A stretch of DNA of 64,000 bases from Impatiens glandulifera (taxonomy: Eukaryota > Streptophyta > Magnoliopsida > Ericales > Balsaminaceae), in NCBI RefSeq assembly GCF_907164915.1, contig NC_061863.1, positions 66,517,364-66,581,363 of the forward strand, in the 5' to 3' direction. Positions 48,906-64,000 of this stretch are shown one piece after another (within the stretch, counting starts at the first letter, position 1; every line of letters starts with the position of its first letter). Both the position numbers and the translations under genes were made by a program. The notes beneath the pieces were generated by a model. It was given only the letters and a program-made list of their open reading frames with translations, searched no databases and was not told the origin of the DNA.

Positions 48906-49949
48906 TTAGGAGTTGACGTCTCCTTGTCAAAACAAATGAAGAATTATCTGATTTACGAAATCCACTTGAATTTAGGGTTAAATAAGGTTAATAATTTATA
49001 TAATCCAAGTTTTCTTCTTTTTATCTATTTTAATTAAATAACCAAACAAGTCGAATTGATTTAACTTTTTGGTAGACTAATTTATAAATTTTAAATTTAG
49101 TTTATTTTAAAAAAAACATACTTGTTAAATTAATTTATAATTACTACATTAGGCTTAGAAAACTAACAGTGTAATATTACATTAATATAATATAAATATT
49201 AATATAATTTATAATAATATTATGTTCATATTATATATGTATTAATAAAATTTCTTAATTATTTTATTATTATGTATATCCTATACATAATAACTAAATA
49301 TTAGAATTGATTATATAGCTGAATATACGGCACAATATAGAATTTTAATAGGGTATATGATTATGGAACGGGAACATATATAGATATTTATTTATTTTTT
49401 AATTTAATTAAAATATTTATTTTCTAATTTATCAGTCCAATTGTAGAAAAAACTTAAAATTCCCGGTTTACAATTATTAAATACTTGAAGGAATAATGAG
49501 ACCAAATAAAAAAAAATATATATCTAATTTTATTATGACTCCATTAATTTACAAATAAAAATAATAATTTATACATATTAAGGGGGAGAAAACTTATTAG
49601 CTTGGGACATGTACTAGTTAAATTAGATAAAATAATTAAAATTGGTATAACTAGTTCAACCCAAATGTTAGTTGGTCTTGACAAAATAGTTCTAAGAGAA
49701 CAAAAATCACGTGTTAAATTTTCAATTAGAAGTCTTATAGGAAGATGAAAATCATAATTATAAGTTAATCTAGATTCATATTCTAAAACCTAAATCCCAG
49801 CAAGCACGATTAATAGAGTATGAAGATTCAAGGTTAGGCAATAATGAAGAAATCATTGGATCATTAGCTAGAGTTTTGTTGACTAGTAATTTTCTAGCCT
49901 TCTTATATATATGATGTTTGATCAATTGAACCCAACTAAACATTGGCTA
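48906..49949. other. AT-rich spacer, no gene seen
   Basis: No coding signal. It lies between the U-B block of W3 and the ALG7 remnant next to W4. Confidence 0.5.
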
Positions 49950-50440
49950 TCTATCATATTTCAGTATTAATTCAATTTAACTGCAGACTCAATTGTAAGT
50001 CTAATTCGATCTCATGTCATGTGTCCTTTCCTCATTGCACCTGAAATATGCAACATTTCTTAGTATGGCTTCATGAGATTTGATACCTAATTAATCTTCA
50101 ATTCTTATGCTACTAGTTTCTGTGAGATAAACATAGAATCGATACAATGTTTTGTGGAGGGAGATAATGTTAGTTTAAGTGATGAATTTCTTTTTTAAGC
50201 CTTCTTTCCCATGGAGAACCAGATTTGTAAATTACTATTTTCACATTATATATATATATATATTTTATCATACTACTTTTGCTTTTCTAACATCTCATAT
50301 ATATGGATTTGAAATCAGCAAAAATAAGGAAAAAAGAATAAGGTTATAAGCTCTAGAATCATATCACACAAAGTAAATCGTATTACTCATACTAACATCA
50401 CACATTCTAAACAATGAAAATCTTAACTGAAACTCTAACC
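49950..50440 (+). pseudogene. ALG7 remnant: exon 2 end and intron 2 joined to the 3' flank
   Basis: 49950-50122 matches ALG7 26352-26490 (end of exon 2 and start of intron 2, including actcaattgtaagtctaatt). At about 50125 it jumps to the sequence matching 28178-28490 (acatagaatcgatacaatgt and on), the ALG7 3' flank. About 1.7 kb of ALG7 with exons 3-10 is missing. The left part has a 16-20-bp insertion relative to the parent. This is the clearest evidence that W4 was copied together with ALG7. Confidence 0.92.
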
Positions 50441-50468
50441 ACTAATGAGTTTTCACAAATTCACGACA

Positions 50469-51494
50469 TTAAGGGAGACGAATGAGCTCAAAATTCTTAT
50501 TCTTCATGTTTCTGCCACTCCAATTCCGGTGGTTACCATTAAACCTTGAGGTTTTGCATCTCGAGTCCCTGTTGTTGTTGTTGTTGTTGTGTGGAACATA
50601 ATATTTTTGGAATACATTAGGAAAACCTTTGTTATTTTTGGATACATAACTACTGTCATTGTTCCACGATGTTGCAGTTATGTGTTCGTAAGAACCGTTA
50701 TCTCCGGTAGTTACATAATTCTTATCGTCTCCCCACCCAGTTGGGACAATGTGTTTGTACGACTCGTCCCATCCAGTCACGGCTATAGGTTCGTTTGAAC
50801 CCTCGCCCCACCCAGCTGTGGGTACGGGCTCGTTGAAACAACCGTCGCTCCATCCATTCACGGCTATAGGCTCGTTGGAACCCTCGTCCCACCCAGTCGC
50901 GGGTAGGGGATCGTTGAAACCCTCTCCCCACCCAGTCGCATGTATGGGCTCGACAAAGTCGTTGTTTTCTGCGTTTGGAACGTCGTCCAAATCACCCCAG
51001 CCAATGGAGTAACCGGCATAAGGATCAGGTAGACCAATGATTACTCCACCTTCAACATCTGGTGCCACAAACTCACGGTCCAAGTCCAAGATGATTTCGC
51101 GATCAACATCAATATCGTTATTCCAGTCGATTACATCATTGTGGATGTCAGGATCGGGCAGTGGTATATCGCAAGGCAAGCCATTGATATCGGCCGAAAA
51201 GCGTTTCTTGGCATTGTTGAATGTTTCTTCGACTGCAGAATCATTCCAATTCATGACGTTTGGGTATATATGAATATACCTTTTGGCTTCAACGAAATCT
51301 GACCATGACATATTACCGATCTGTTTGCAGAACCTCTTCTCCCACGACGATGACGATGGATTAGCGGTATATCTATTATTACCTGAAGCAAACAAATCAA
51401 AAAAAATATATACATATGAGAATCATCTTCTCTTTCAAGTATATAAAACAAGAAATAAAAACATACCATGCGTTGGCTTCTTGAACGATCTCAT
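50469..51494 (-). CDS. WG-repeat protein, copy W4 (type A), longest
   Basis: Two exons (51494-51467 and 51382-50469, GT-AG) encode 313 residues. The conserved N-terminal domain spans about 22-116 (SSWEKRFCKQIGNMSWSDFV, NAKKRF, GLPCDIPLPDPDIHNDVIDW). Seven GW motifs have Trp at 138, 161, 174, 187, 201, 214 and 226, a spacing of 12-14 residues after the first. The linkers are acidic and carry NEPI/NDPL. The tail is rich in Asn and ends with a basic stretch (KTSRFNGNHRNWSGRNMKNK). It is very close to W1, with two more repeat units. The N-terminal MRSFKKPTH comes from the short exon 1, chosen because all four copies share the same intron position and phase. The function is unknown; a GW/WG Argonaute-binding platform is the best guess. 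Confidence 0.8.
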
Positions 51495-51971
51495 GTTGGA
51501 TTAATTATTAGAAAAAAGGATACAATTCCTTTCAAAAATCTTGTAGGTGCGAGAATAAGAAAAACAATTGTGATGTGATTTGTGAAGTTACGAGACTTAC
51601 GACTAGCAAAGAAAGAATATATATAGTGAAAAAGATTTGTTTAAATTTAATATTTTAAATATTTTAATTTTATAATAATAAAATTATTAATTAACATATA
51701 ATTTTATTTACAATAATTATTAAGTAAATAACCAAATATTTTGAGATTATAATTTATTTTTAAAAATTAACAATTTTATTTATAATACATTATTAAAATA
51801 TATAATTTTATTTTAATAAAAATAATATTTTAAATAGTATAATTTATATATATAAATTAAAATTATTGATTTATTTAAAAAATTTAAATAAAATAGTTAT
51901 TTCAAAATATTTTATTCTTAATTAAAACACGTATTTATTTAAGAAATACTTTTTATTCTAAATAAAATTAT

Positions 51972-52002
<31 letters not shown>

Positions 52003-53699
52003 AAAAAATTCAAAATAAAAATATTGTTTAAAATATTTATTAAAAATTATCATCAATTTTAACTATTATAATTATAAATAGATTATATATATAAATTAAT
52101 AATATTTATTTAATAAATTATTTAGTAGTTTTTAAAAATAAAATATATTATAAATAGAATTATATAAAAAATCTAAATAAAATTATAATTTCAAAATATT
52201 TTATTATTATATAATATATATTTCAGTTTATATTTGGTTTGTATATAACATGAATATTGTTTTTTAAGATATTTTTAAATTATATATTGTTTTTTAAGAT
52301 ATTTATAAATTATATATATTATTTCAAAAAATCGAGACAATTCTTTATAATTTATGAATATATTATGATTTTGTTTTTGGTTAATAAAATATTATTATTA
52401 AAAGTGATTATTAAATTATCAAATCCCAAGTTTCTTGCCAAAATTTTATTTATTTGATTTTATATAAAAAAAGGTTATAAATTATATACATTTTTAATGT
52501 TAGTTTATTATGTGGTATAATTATATAATATATATTTCCAAATAATATACTATACACTATACAGATATATTTGTAATTTTTATGATTGTAAATTAATTTT
52601 ATTTTTTTTGTATGATATTAATTTTTATTTTGTTTTAAAGAAAACTAATATTATTATATTTGTTTTTTTATCATTTATTAATATTCTTAATTACTTAATT
52701 TTTAAATAAAACATTTATTGTTATATAGGTTTTCATGTTATTTATTGAATAAATTTATAATTAATTTAAAAAAAATATTTTTGACACTTTCACAACCACT
52801 AATTATTCAAATAGTAGTGACATTAAGTGAATTATTTAAGATTATTTCAAACTAATTATCATCCCATTAATTATCTTTTCTTCAATCTCATTAAATAAAT
52901 TATTTGAAATATTAAAGTAATATTATTATTTTTAAGGATGTTTTAATCTTTTGCTCAAATAATAAAATATTATTTTTTATATAAAATATATATATATATA
53001 TATTGTTCAATCCAAATTATTAAGGATATGTGTGATAATATTATTCCAAATTACCCAAATAAAAGGAATATTTTAGCAAAACAATTATGTTTATTATTTA
53101 AATCCTGTCTTTCACTAGTCGTTCATTATTTATTTATCCTCTAAATTATGTTTATTTATATAATAATATAAAAATATAATTAACCTACTATTTTTTAAAT
53201 TTTGTAAGTGAAAAGTTACACTTAACCTAAATTCATTACATTTACTCAACTTAAAGAGTTATTTATTTTATTGATATAAAAGATGTGACTGAATTATATT
53301 TTTATTGATATAAAAGATGTTTATATGGAATTTCTTTTTATGTAAATATACAAATAAAACAATGTTTTTTGATAAATTTTTATGATTTTAATTTTAGACA
53401 AAATAATTAATATTTTTATAACAAATAAACTTAATTATTATTGCATTTCTTAAATATTTTAATTTTATTTATAAACACATATGACTTTTAAAAGTTAATA
53501 ACAATCGCAACTAAACCACAATACCCAGATAGAAATAAAAGTTTTTTTATTTTCCTAGATCTAGTACTAAAAATTGATAAAAAAAAATGTTTTTGGTGAA
53601 GTTTGAATTCATAACCAAATAAAAAATCTAAATTTCAATGTTGAGACATTAAACTACAACATATTCAAAATATTTATAAACTTATTTATATATTTTTAT
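51495..53699. repeat. AT-rich upstream region of W4, partly a U-A block
   Basis: About 51620-52320 resembles the U-A blocks. A short tandem repeat of about 37 bp (tgttttttaagatatttata) occurs at 52258-52320. From 52320 to 53699 I see only AT-rich sequence with no genes. Confidence 0.6.
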
Positions 53700-53764
53700 T
53701 AAATGGGCTGCCCTGGGAGTGAGCTGCCCTAACCCGAGGGCTTACCCAGGGCCCGGCCCTGACC
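53700..53764 (-). mobile_element. Transposon terminus (hAT-like), unpaired
   Basis: A GC-rich island in AT-rich sequence. On the minus strand it reads cagggccgggccctgggtaa and then two further ccc/ggg blocks, a pattern often found at the ends of plant hAT-like elements. No matching second end is visible, so the length of the element is unknown. Confidence 0.45.
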
Positions 53765-54473
53765 ACAATGTAAATAAAATCAGGATTAAAATTATGTTAC
53801 CAATTAAAAAACCTTACAGAGAATAATAACATTTCATATTTTTTTAATTAATTCATAGCAAAACTAACTAAAGAAAGCCTATGTTAAATTAACAAATAAC
53901 AACAAATTAAAAAAAGTCATAGAACTAAAAGCAATCTTTCATATATTAATAAAACACACACACAAAAAAAACAATTTAAGTTACTATCTCTTATATATGT
54001 TTTTCTCTACTTAAATTTAAAATATTTTTAATAAAAATTAAATTCGTAGTATTTGATCTTTAAAGCATTACTATTATCATTATTGTCTATGTTGCTAATG
54101 AATTATATAATTCATTTCTTAGTAATATTAGAATAAAATAGGAAACATGTTAAGATTTGAGATAAACATTAGGATGAAATTATAATAAAAAAATGTCAGT
54201 TTAAACTATTAATATTAAAATATAATTGTTTCAATTCCTTTAAGTATGAGGTGGTTTTTAGGGATGGATGGATTAGGTGGTAGGTTAGGTTTAAATTTTT
54301 TTTAAAGTGGGCTTAAATAAATAACAAAAAGAATTAGATTGAGGTGGGCAAAATTTGATAAAATCAGACGATGTGTTCATAAGATTGAAAAGGTTGAGAT
54401 GAATTCATATTTCTAGAGGTGTCATAAAACAGCAAAAACAGTTTTTTAGAATAAAAGAACACTTCATTTCTTT
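53765..54473. other. Spacer, no gene seen
   Basis: AT-rich, without coding signal. Confidence 0.5.
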
Positions 54474-54950
54474 TTACCATAAGCCTAGACGGGGATACTC
54501 CGACTTGACTGCGTTGTTACCTTCTTCCAAGACAGGTGGTGATTTCCCCTTATTGTCTTTCTGATTCTTCTTCTTATTGTTGTTGTATTTATGGTCCTTC
54601 AATTCTAGAAGAAGCATCCTATTCCTCTGTTTTTGTTGGCTTTTTCCAAGTAAGGAGCAAGTTTCTTAAGAGAAACGTATTGATTCAACTCGTTATCGTC
54701 AAGCATTAAGATTTCTTCTACACTTAAACCGTATCGTTTCCAACCTACTTCTTTGTACTTGAATCTTGTCTTTTGAGAGATCCCCTTTCTTTGCTTTAAT
54801 CAAAGCATTCAAGAACTCCAAATCCTTCTTCGGGTCAGCCAAGTGAGAATCATCATATTCATCTTCTTCTTCTGATGATTCATCAGAGGATTCATTTATA
54901 ATTCCTTTCTTCTTCTTCTTAAGCTCATCTATTTTGTCATACTCTAGGTT
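54474..54950 (-). pseudogene. KRI1 pseudogene, internally deleted
   Basis: On the minus strand 54950-54760 encodes an N-terminal KRI1-like piece: EYDKIDELKKKKKGIINESS, an acidic stretch EESEEEDEYDD-like, then DPKKDLEFLNALIKAKKGD. It jumps directly, in another frame, to the KRI1 C-terminal domain: RFKYKEVGWKRYGLSVEEIL, MLDDNELNQYVSLKKLAPYL. A further frameshift leads to ELKDHKYNNNKKKNQKDNKG and a stop at 54474. KRI1 is a nucleolar protein for 40S ribosome assembly. Several hundred residues between the two parts are absent, so it is non-functional. The family call is from remembered motifs. Confidence 0.7.
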
Positions 54951-56642
54951 TATTCATTTAGGTTTCCTTATTGATTGAATGAAACAAAGCCGTATGACAA
55001 AATAGCATAGTTTTAATCTCCAAATCCATAAGGATAACTATAATAAAAAAAAATATATTGTACACTAAGATTTGAGCTAATTGAATCACAAAGTTCATTA
55101 AATTTGTCCTGGTAGTAGTTTTTTACCTCATTGAGCTACAAATCCATCTAATTATCTCCCCAAATATTATCCCTTCAAACTAGTTAAAATCAATCACCAT
55201 CAGGATCATAAGGTGTTATGTATTAAGCATGTCAATAACCGAACTATACTTGAAGTAACTGGAAAATGAAAATCGATTTAATTTACTATTTAAAGAGTTG
55301 CCTACTCAATACATGTACAATCTATTGCCCTTTGAAACAATCTCTAAACTAGTAGGAATCTTCTATAGATATTTCCAAATGGCTGTCAAGTGTAATTGAT
55401 TCATATTTTGGAGCAGAGCAAATAGTTCCCAAATAAACACACCAAGTCATTTGATTACAAATTTCCAGATGCTCCAAACTATTGAAATGGGTTATTTGAG
55501 ATTATCACCAAACAACACGCTATCCAAACAACAATCACATTTTGAATCATTCAAATCATCACCCAAATGCCCTCATTTTAATTATTTTCATTGTGACTTA
55601 AAAAACCTGGTTATTTGGATAGATGATCAAACAAGACTATTAAGGTTGTTTTTCCTTTCTACTCATAAACATTGTAGCATTAGTCATCTATTTTCCAATA
55701 CCCAACTTAACAAATAAACATCAAAAGATCATCACACGTGAAAACTGCTCAAACTACAATAGCAATTAGATTATCAATTGCATCAAATAGTATGAAGAAT
55801 CTTTTTGAAATTAATTTAGACCATTTTGAGCAATCGACTTGAACATATGACTAACTACACACATATATCAAGCAACATGAAGAGTCACAAATCAACCAAT
55901 AACTAAATCACTAGTTGAAATTTCATCTTGTAACAAACATGCTCCTTAGATTTGAGAGTTATCTTGTAACAAACACGCTCCTTAGATTTGAGAGTTTTAG
56001 CATTTAATTATTGCCGCAATAGTCAATATTGCAACTAAGAATCATTCATACAAGTATTTAAAATCAACATAGAAGTGTTTGATTGAAGTTGCATGAAAAA
56101 TATGTGACATTGCCATGTTACCTTGCTGCAGGGAAAGGATGAGCAGTCAGTACTACTTGAAGGAGAAGAGAGTGGCTAGGGTTGTGACTTGTGAGTCAGA
56201 ACTTGAAGGAGAGGAATGTATAATTTAACTGCATTCATTGAAGAAGAATAACAAATTCATTTCTACTCACCAGTAAAGGATAACCATTGGAGTCAGAGAT
56301 CGTTTGAAGAATAACAAATTTTTAGCACAACCTCTGGCAGCAGAAATGAAAATCAAATTGAGATAATTGATCTAAGATTTAACTAGTTTTGCAATGAATG
56401 AGGATGATCTGATCAATAATTCTCATAAAGAAATTGAAGTCATGGCCAACCAATAGCCACTTGAAAGATGAAACTACTAATTAAAACAAGAAAACATTGA
56501 TAAATTCTACAATTAAAACCAACAAGAACATCCTATCATCCATAATGCAAATTTAAGTAAACAACCAGAACCATACAAAAAAGGGATAACATAGAAGTCT
56601 GGTTCATGAACACCACTACCACCCCCTTTCCATCCCAAAACC
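54951..56642. other. Spacer and 3' flank of GAR1
   Basis: No supported gene. The open frame 55451-55717 has no recognisable features. Two copies of a 28-bp direct repeat (cttgtaacaaacatgctcct and cttgtaacaaacacgctcct) lie at about 55927 and 55963. Confidence 0.5.
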
Positions 56643-57675
56643 CTAAAATCGTCCTCTGCCACGACCACCACGGAAGCCACCACCTCCACCTCGGAAACCA
56701 CCTCCTCTACCGCCTCCACGAGGAGCACCTCTACCGCGAAAGCCACCTGCTCCTCCACGACCACCTCTTCCACCTCCTCGGCCACCACCACCGCGTCCAC
56801 CACCTCTACTAAATTGGACAGATCCCCTGTAGATTTTCAAATGAACACACAATTTCAATCAACAGACTTCATGTACTATTAACAAACATAGATAGATCAT
56901 ACAAAAGAAAAACCTCAAAATAATTCAAATCCTAGTGATCAACAAGTTTTAGTTCTTGAATATTGATGATAGATTATCAAAATGTGAAAGATATTCAAAC
57001 TAATTCAATAAGATTAATGCACCAAATAGAAAATCAAAGACTCTTTAAGAGAAAACGTACTTAGGCTGTGGGAGAAATCTGGCAAGAGGCAAAAGCTTAG
57101 CTGGGTCAATGTAGAATTTGTCTCCTGCTGCATAGGAGGTTGCTACAATGCCTTCATTCATTTTGATAGAGAATAACTACAGCAGCAAACAAACACAATT
57201 AGTCTTCAGATTCAAACTTAACCAAATCGAAACAACATCTAAACATAAACAAGATAAATTAGAAACGAATGTCTCACAGATTCATTGATCGGGCCAAAAA
57301 TTTCATCCACTTTACCGATCTGGGTCATGTTCTGAAGATAGATCGGCGCATTGAAATAGGGTATTTTCTCATTTGTAAGCTTCGTGACTGCATCTCCCTC
57401 GCAAGCATGAATGAACGAAGAAACCTCTACACAGAATACAAAAAAACAGAGTCATTTAGCAATAGGATTCAGACAACGATTAGCGATATAGAGAAAGTAG
57501 AGAAAAAGAGAGAGAGTGAAAACGAACCGACGACATGTTCAGGAGGTTGGTTATAGTCCTCACGACCGCCGCCCCTTCCGCCTCCGAAACGGCCGCCTCC
57601 CCTGAAGCCGCGGCCTCCGGAATCTCTACCGCCTCTGAAACCACCGCCACCACGGCCTCTCATGGGAGGTCTCAT
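56643..57675 (-). CDS. GAR1: GAR1, box H/ACA ribonucleoprotein subunit 1
   Basis: Four exons (57675-57528, 57426-57278, 57176-57061, 56826-56643) encode 198 residues, near the family's ~200. GAR1 works with CBF5, NOP10 and NHP2 in the nucleolus to guide pseudouridylation of rRNA. The N-terminus is an RGG/GGR domain ([17 protein letters not shown]). The conserved core covers about 40-137: [80 protein letters not shown]. The C-terminus is a second long RGG domain ending RGRGRF. All three introns are GT-AG and the frame is continuous. The promoter carries telo-box and site II motifs. Confidence 0.96.
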
Positions 57676-58412
57676 GTTTGAAGAAACCTAAAATCGAACT
57701 GGAACAGAGGCAAAGTTAAAAAACTCTCTCAACCCTAAGCGGCAGAAATGTAGGCGAGAGATGAAATATACAGAGGAGGGTTTAGGGTTTATAATGAGCC
57801 TCATCAAATGACGGAAGCATCCCCTTTTAAACACTCTCAAATACAACAACCCTAAAGGGATAGGATGGTAATTTCAATTAACCTAGGTTAGAGTATATCA
57901 CTATTATTTATTTTAATTTAATATAAATATTATTAATATTCAATATATAATCTATAAATTATAAATTATAAATTAAATTAATACTAAAAATAATATAAAT
58001 ATCTTATATTAAACTATTTAATATATCTCTTAATAATATTTACTTTTAGGCCCAAATGTAACATTGGGCTCATTCTAGTATATATGTTGAATTTGAAATT
58101 TTTTATTTACAATATTTTTTTTTTATAATATTTTAACATGATCTTTAATCATATTATATTATTCAAATGAATATGGTAGTATGAATTACACTTTTCATAA
58201 GGCATAAATGTCAAAACATTCATATTTTAGATGATAAACTATGAAAGAAAATCAATAACATTAAAAACATGGGCATGCACTAATTTGATGTAGTATTACA
58301 TATCATTTATTTTTCTCTTTGCACACCTCAAAAGGGCATGCATCACAATAGCTAGAGAAATTATTCATTGGGGATTATTAATGCCCTTATTTAAGAAGTC
58401 CCATTTGCTTAA
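57676..58412. other. Intergenic region between GAR1 and the glucanase gene
   Basis: The GAR1 promoter occupies the left 400 bp. The rest is AT-rich 3' flank of the glucanase gene. Confidence 0.5.
57778..58070 (-). promoter_or_regulatory. Telo-box and site II motifs upstream of GAR1
   Basis: On the minus strand AAACCCTAAACCC lies at 57778-57790 and AACCCTAAA, on the plus strand, at 57848-57856. Two site II-type motifs (GGCCCA at 58049-58054 and TGGGCT at 58065-58070) lie farther up. Telo-boxes combined with TGGGCY elements are the known signature of plant ribosome-biogenesis and ribosomal-protein promoters, which fits GAR1. Confidence 0.75.
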
Positions 58413-59567
58413 TTAAGCAAAATTAATTGGGTACTTAGGCTGCTTGTTTGGGAAAAACAAGCCAAAATGCTTCTCAAGTTCCGGATCCTTCCTACTCTCG
58501 TCAAACATGGCGAATATGTATGTCTCAATGGCCCCCCCGGGTCTCTTTGGACTCCCTCCCTTCACATGTTGAATCAAGTTCGAGTTGTAAATTCTCGCGT
58601 TCTCAGTTGTTGCCGCCGTTCCTCCAGCCGTAGGCCACCCGCTCTCCGACACGACTATCTGCACTGACCCACCCCCGGTCCTCTCAAGGGCCGAGTAGAC
58701 CGCGTCAAGTATGGCATCGAACAAGTTTCTATATCCGTTCGGACCATCTTGAACCACGACCGAAGGGGCTTGGAACAGGGCATAGTCGAGACGAATATCT
58801 CTAGTGTTGCCCACGTAACTAAAGTAAGGGTACAAGTTAAGGAGTAGTGGCGAGCGGTTGGTAACTAGAAATTGAACGATAGGGTTCAAAAATGATCCAA
58901 GCTCCGACCTAAACGCTCCTGCTGAAGGAGGAAATGAATTTCCGAGTATCCCTGTGTCTAATGACGTGGATACCTTAATTCGACCTCCAAGGCCAGCCCC
59001 GGATATTGCGTTTTGAATGTTTCGCATTGCCGGCAATAAGAATTGTGCAAACCTTGACGTGGCTCCGTTTAATGGGCTCACTTCATTCCCCACCGCGATA
59101 TACTTGAAATTGACATTCCCAAAATTCCTCACGTTGTTTTGGACCCATGTGTTGGCTTCGGCTTGACTAGAAGCCACCCTTTGGAGTTGATCATTGGGGA
59201 CACCAATAATGATCTCAATGTTGCTGCCCCTCAATGCTTGAAGGGCTTGTTGGTTTGGATCGTAGAGACGCATCCTCCTAATACCTTTTTGGTTGTAAAG
59301 GGCCACAACTTCTTGAGATGGTGGTAAGTCACCCAGCATGCCATAACACACTCCAATTTGAGCATCTACAATATATATTAAATTTTGGTTATAATTATTT
59401 CTATATGAAACTAGAAAAATGAACATTTAAACATATTTAAATAAAGCGGAAGGAATGGAGCTAGAGGGACCTGTTATGTGAACTAAGGCAGTTAAAAGAA
59501 GAACATAGAGAAACATTAGAAAGGACATGGAAGCTGATGATTTAGGGCTAAAATGTATGTTAGCCAT
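58413..59567 (-). CDS. Glucan endo-1,3-beta-glucosidase, GH17, secreted
   Basis: Two exons (59567-59471 and 59365-58413) encode 349 residues. Residues 1 to about 34 form a signal peptide ([18 protein letters not shown]), split from the mature part by the intron as in most GH17 genes. The mature enzyme begins [14 protein letters not shown]. The proton donor is Glu127 in [10 protein letters not shown] and the nucleophile Glu273 in [12 protein letters not shown]. Other GH17 marks are [19 protein letters not shown], and the end [20 protein letters not shown]. There is no CBM43 or GPI tail. The protein stops at PINFA, so a long vacuolar extension is absent and an apoplastic form is likely. It would cut 1,3-beta-glucan, as in defence (PR-2 type) or callose turnover. 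A TATA box lies 56 bp before the ATG. Confidence 0.95.
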
Positions 59568-59622
59568 TGGGGAAGAGAAAGAAGTATTTATTTTGTGATC
59601 CAATCCTTTAAGCAAAGGGTTC

Positions 59623-59630
59623 TATTTATA
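59623..59630 (-). promoter_or_regulatory. TATA box of the glucanase gene
   Basis: On the minus strand it reads TATAAATA within ctcactataaatagaaccc, 56 bp upstream of the start codon, which leaves room for a leader of about 25-30 bases. Confidence 0.7.
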
Positions 59631-59639
59631 GTGAGCTGA

Positions 59640-64000
<4,361 letters not shown>

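Noticed and set aside
48906..48930. A further ALG7 exon 9 piece (gacgtctccttg)
   Set aside because: Only about 12 bases match, too short to support.
55451..55717. 88-codon open frame in the spacer before GAR1
   Set aside because: No domain, no codon bias, and AT-rich surroundings; most likely chance.

Overview
The window looks like a piece of a eudicot plant nuclear chromosome. It is very AT-rich, the genes are split by short GT-AG introns, the protein families are plant ones (a NAC factor, an SDP1-type lipase, a calmodulin-like protein, a GH17 glucanase), and the spaces between genes are filled with decayed transposons and long (AT)n tracts. I cannot name the species.

Layout. 1-2843: a decayed LINE on the plus strand whose reverse-transcriptase part carries a perfect 55-bp inverted duplication. 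2844-12711: AT-rich spacer with small non-autonomous elements, microsatellites and a SINE-like copy. 12712-17100: an intronless four-EF-hand calmodulin-like gene, then a three-exon SDP1-type triacylglycerol lipase, both on the minus strand. 18270-20345: a minus-strand LINE split by a hAT element. 20593-21817: a three-exon NAC gene of the SOMBRERO/BEARSKIN type. 23010-25300: an LTR-like stretch and another LINE remnant. 25869-28146: a complete ten-exon ALG7/GPT gene (UDP-GlcNAc:dolichyl-phosphate GlcNAc-1-P transferase).

28517-52300 is the most unusual part. Four copies (W1-W4) of a two-exon minus-strand gene encode small proteins with a conserved N-terminal domain and 5-7 tandem Gly-Trp repeats. 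The copies form two types, A (W1, W4) and B (W2, W3). Broken pieces of the neighbouring ALG7 gene lie between them, which shows that the ALG7 3' end and the W gene were duplicated together. A 4.9-kb MuDR-like Mutator element (34434-39348) is inserted upstream of W2, and the paralogous region upstream of W3 keeps the empty site. The element has two convergent genes, each with a leader intron that holds a large palindromic repeat cluster.

54474-59567: an internally deleted KRI1 pseudogene, a four-exon GAR1 gene (box H/ACA snoRNP) with telo-box and site II promoter motifs, and a two-exon secreted GH17 beta-1,3-glucanase with a TATA box. 59640-64000: AT-rich spacer with an (AT)n tract of about 160 bp.

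The host genes do not form one pathway. They cover calcium sensing, oil mobilisation, root-cap-type transcription control, N-glycan initiation, rRNA pseudouridylation and cell-wall or defence glucan hydrolysis. The best candidates for something undescribed are the WG-repeat gene cluster and the paired intronic palindromes of the Mutator element.
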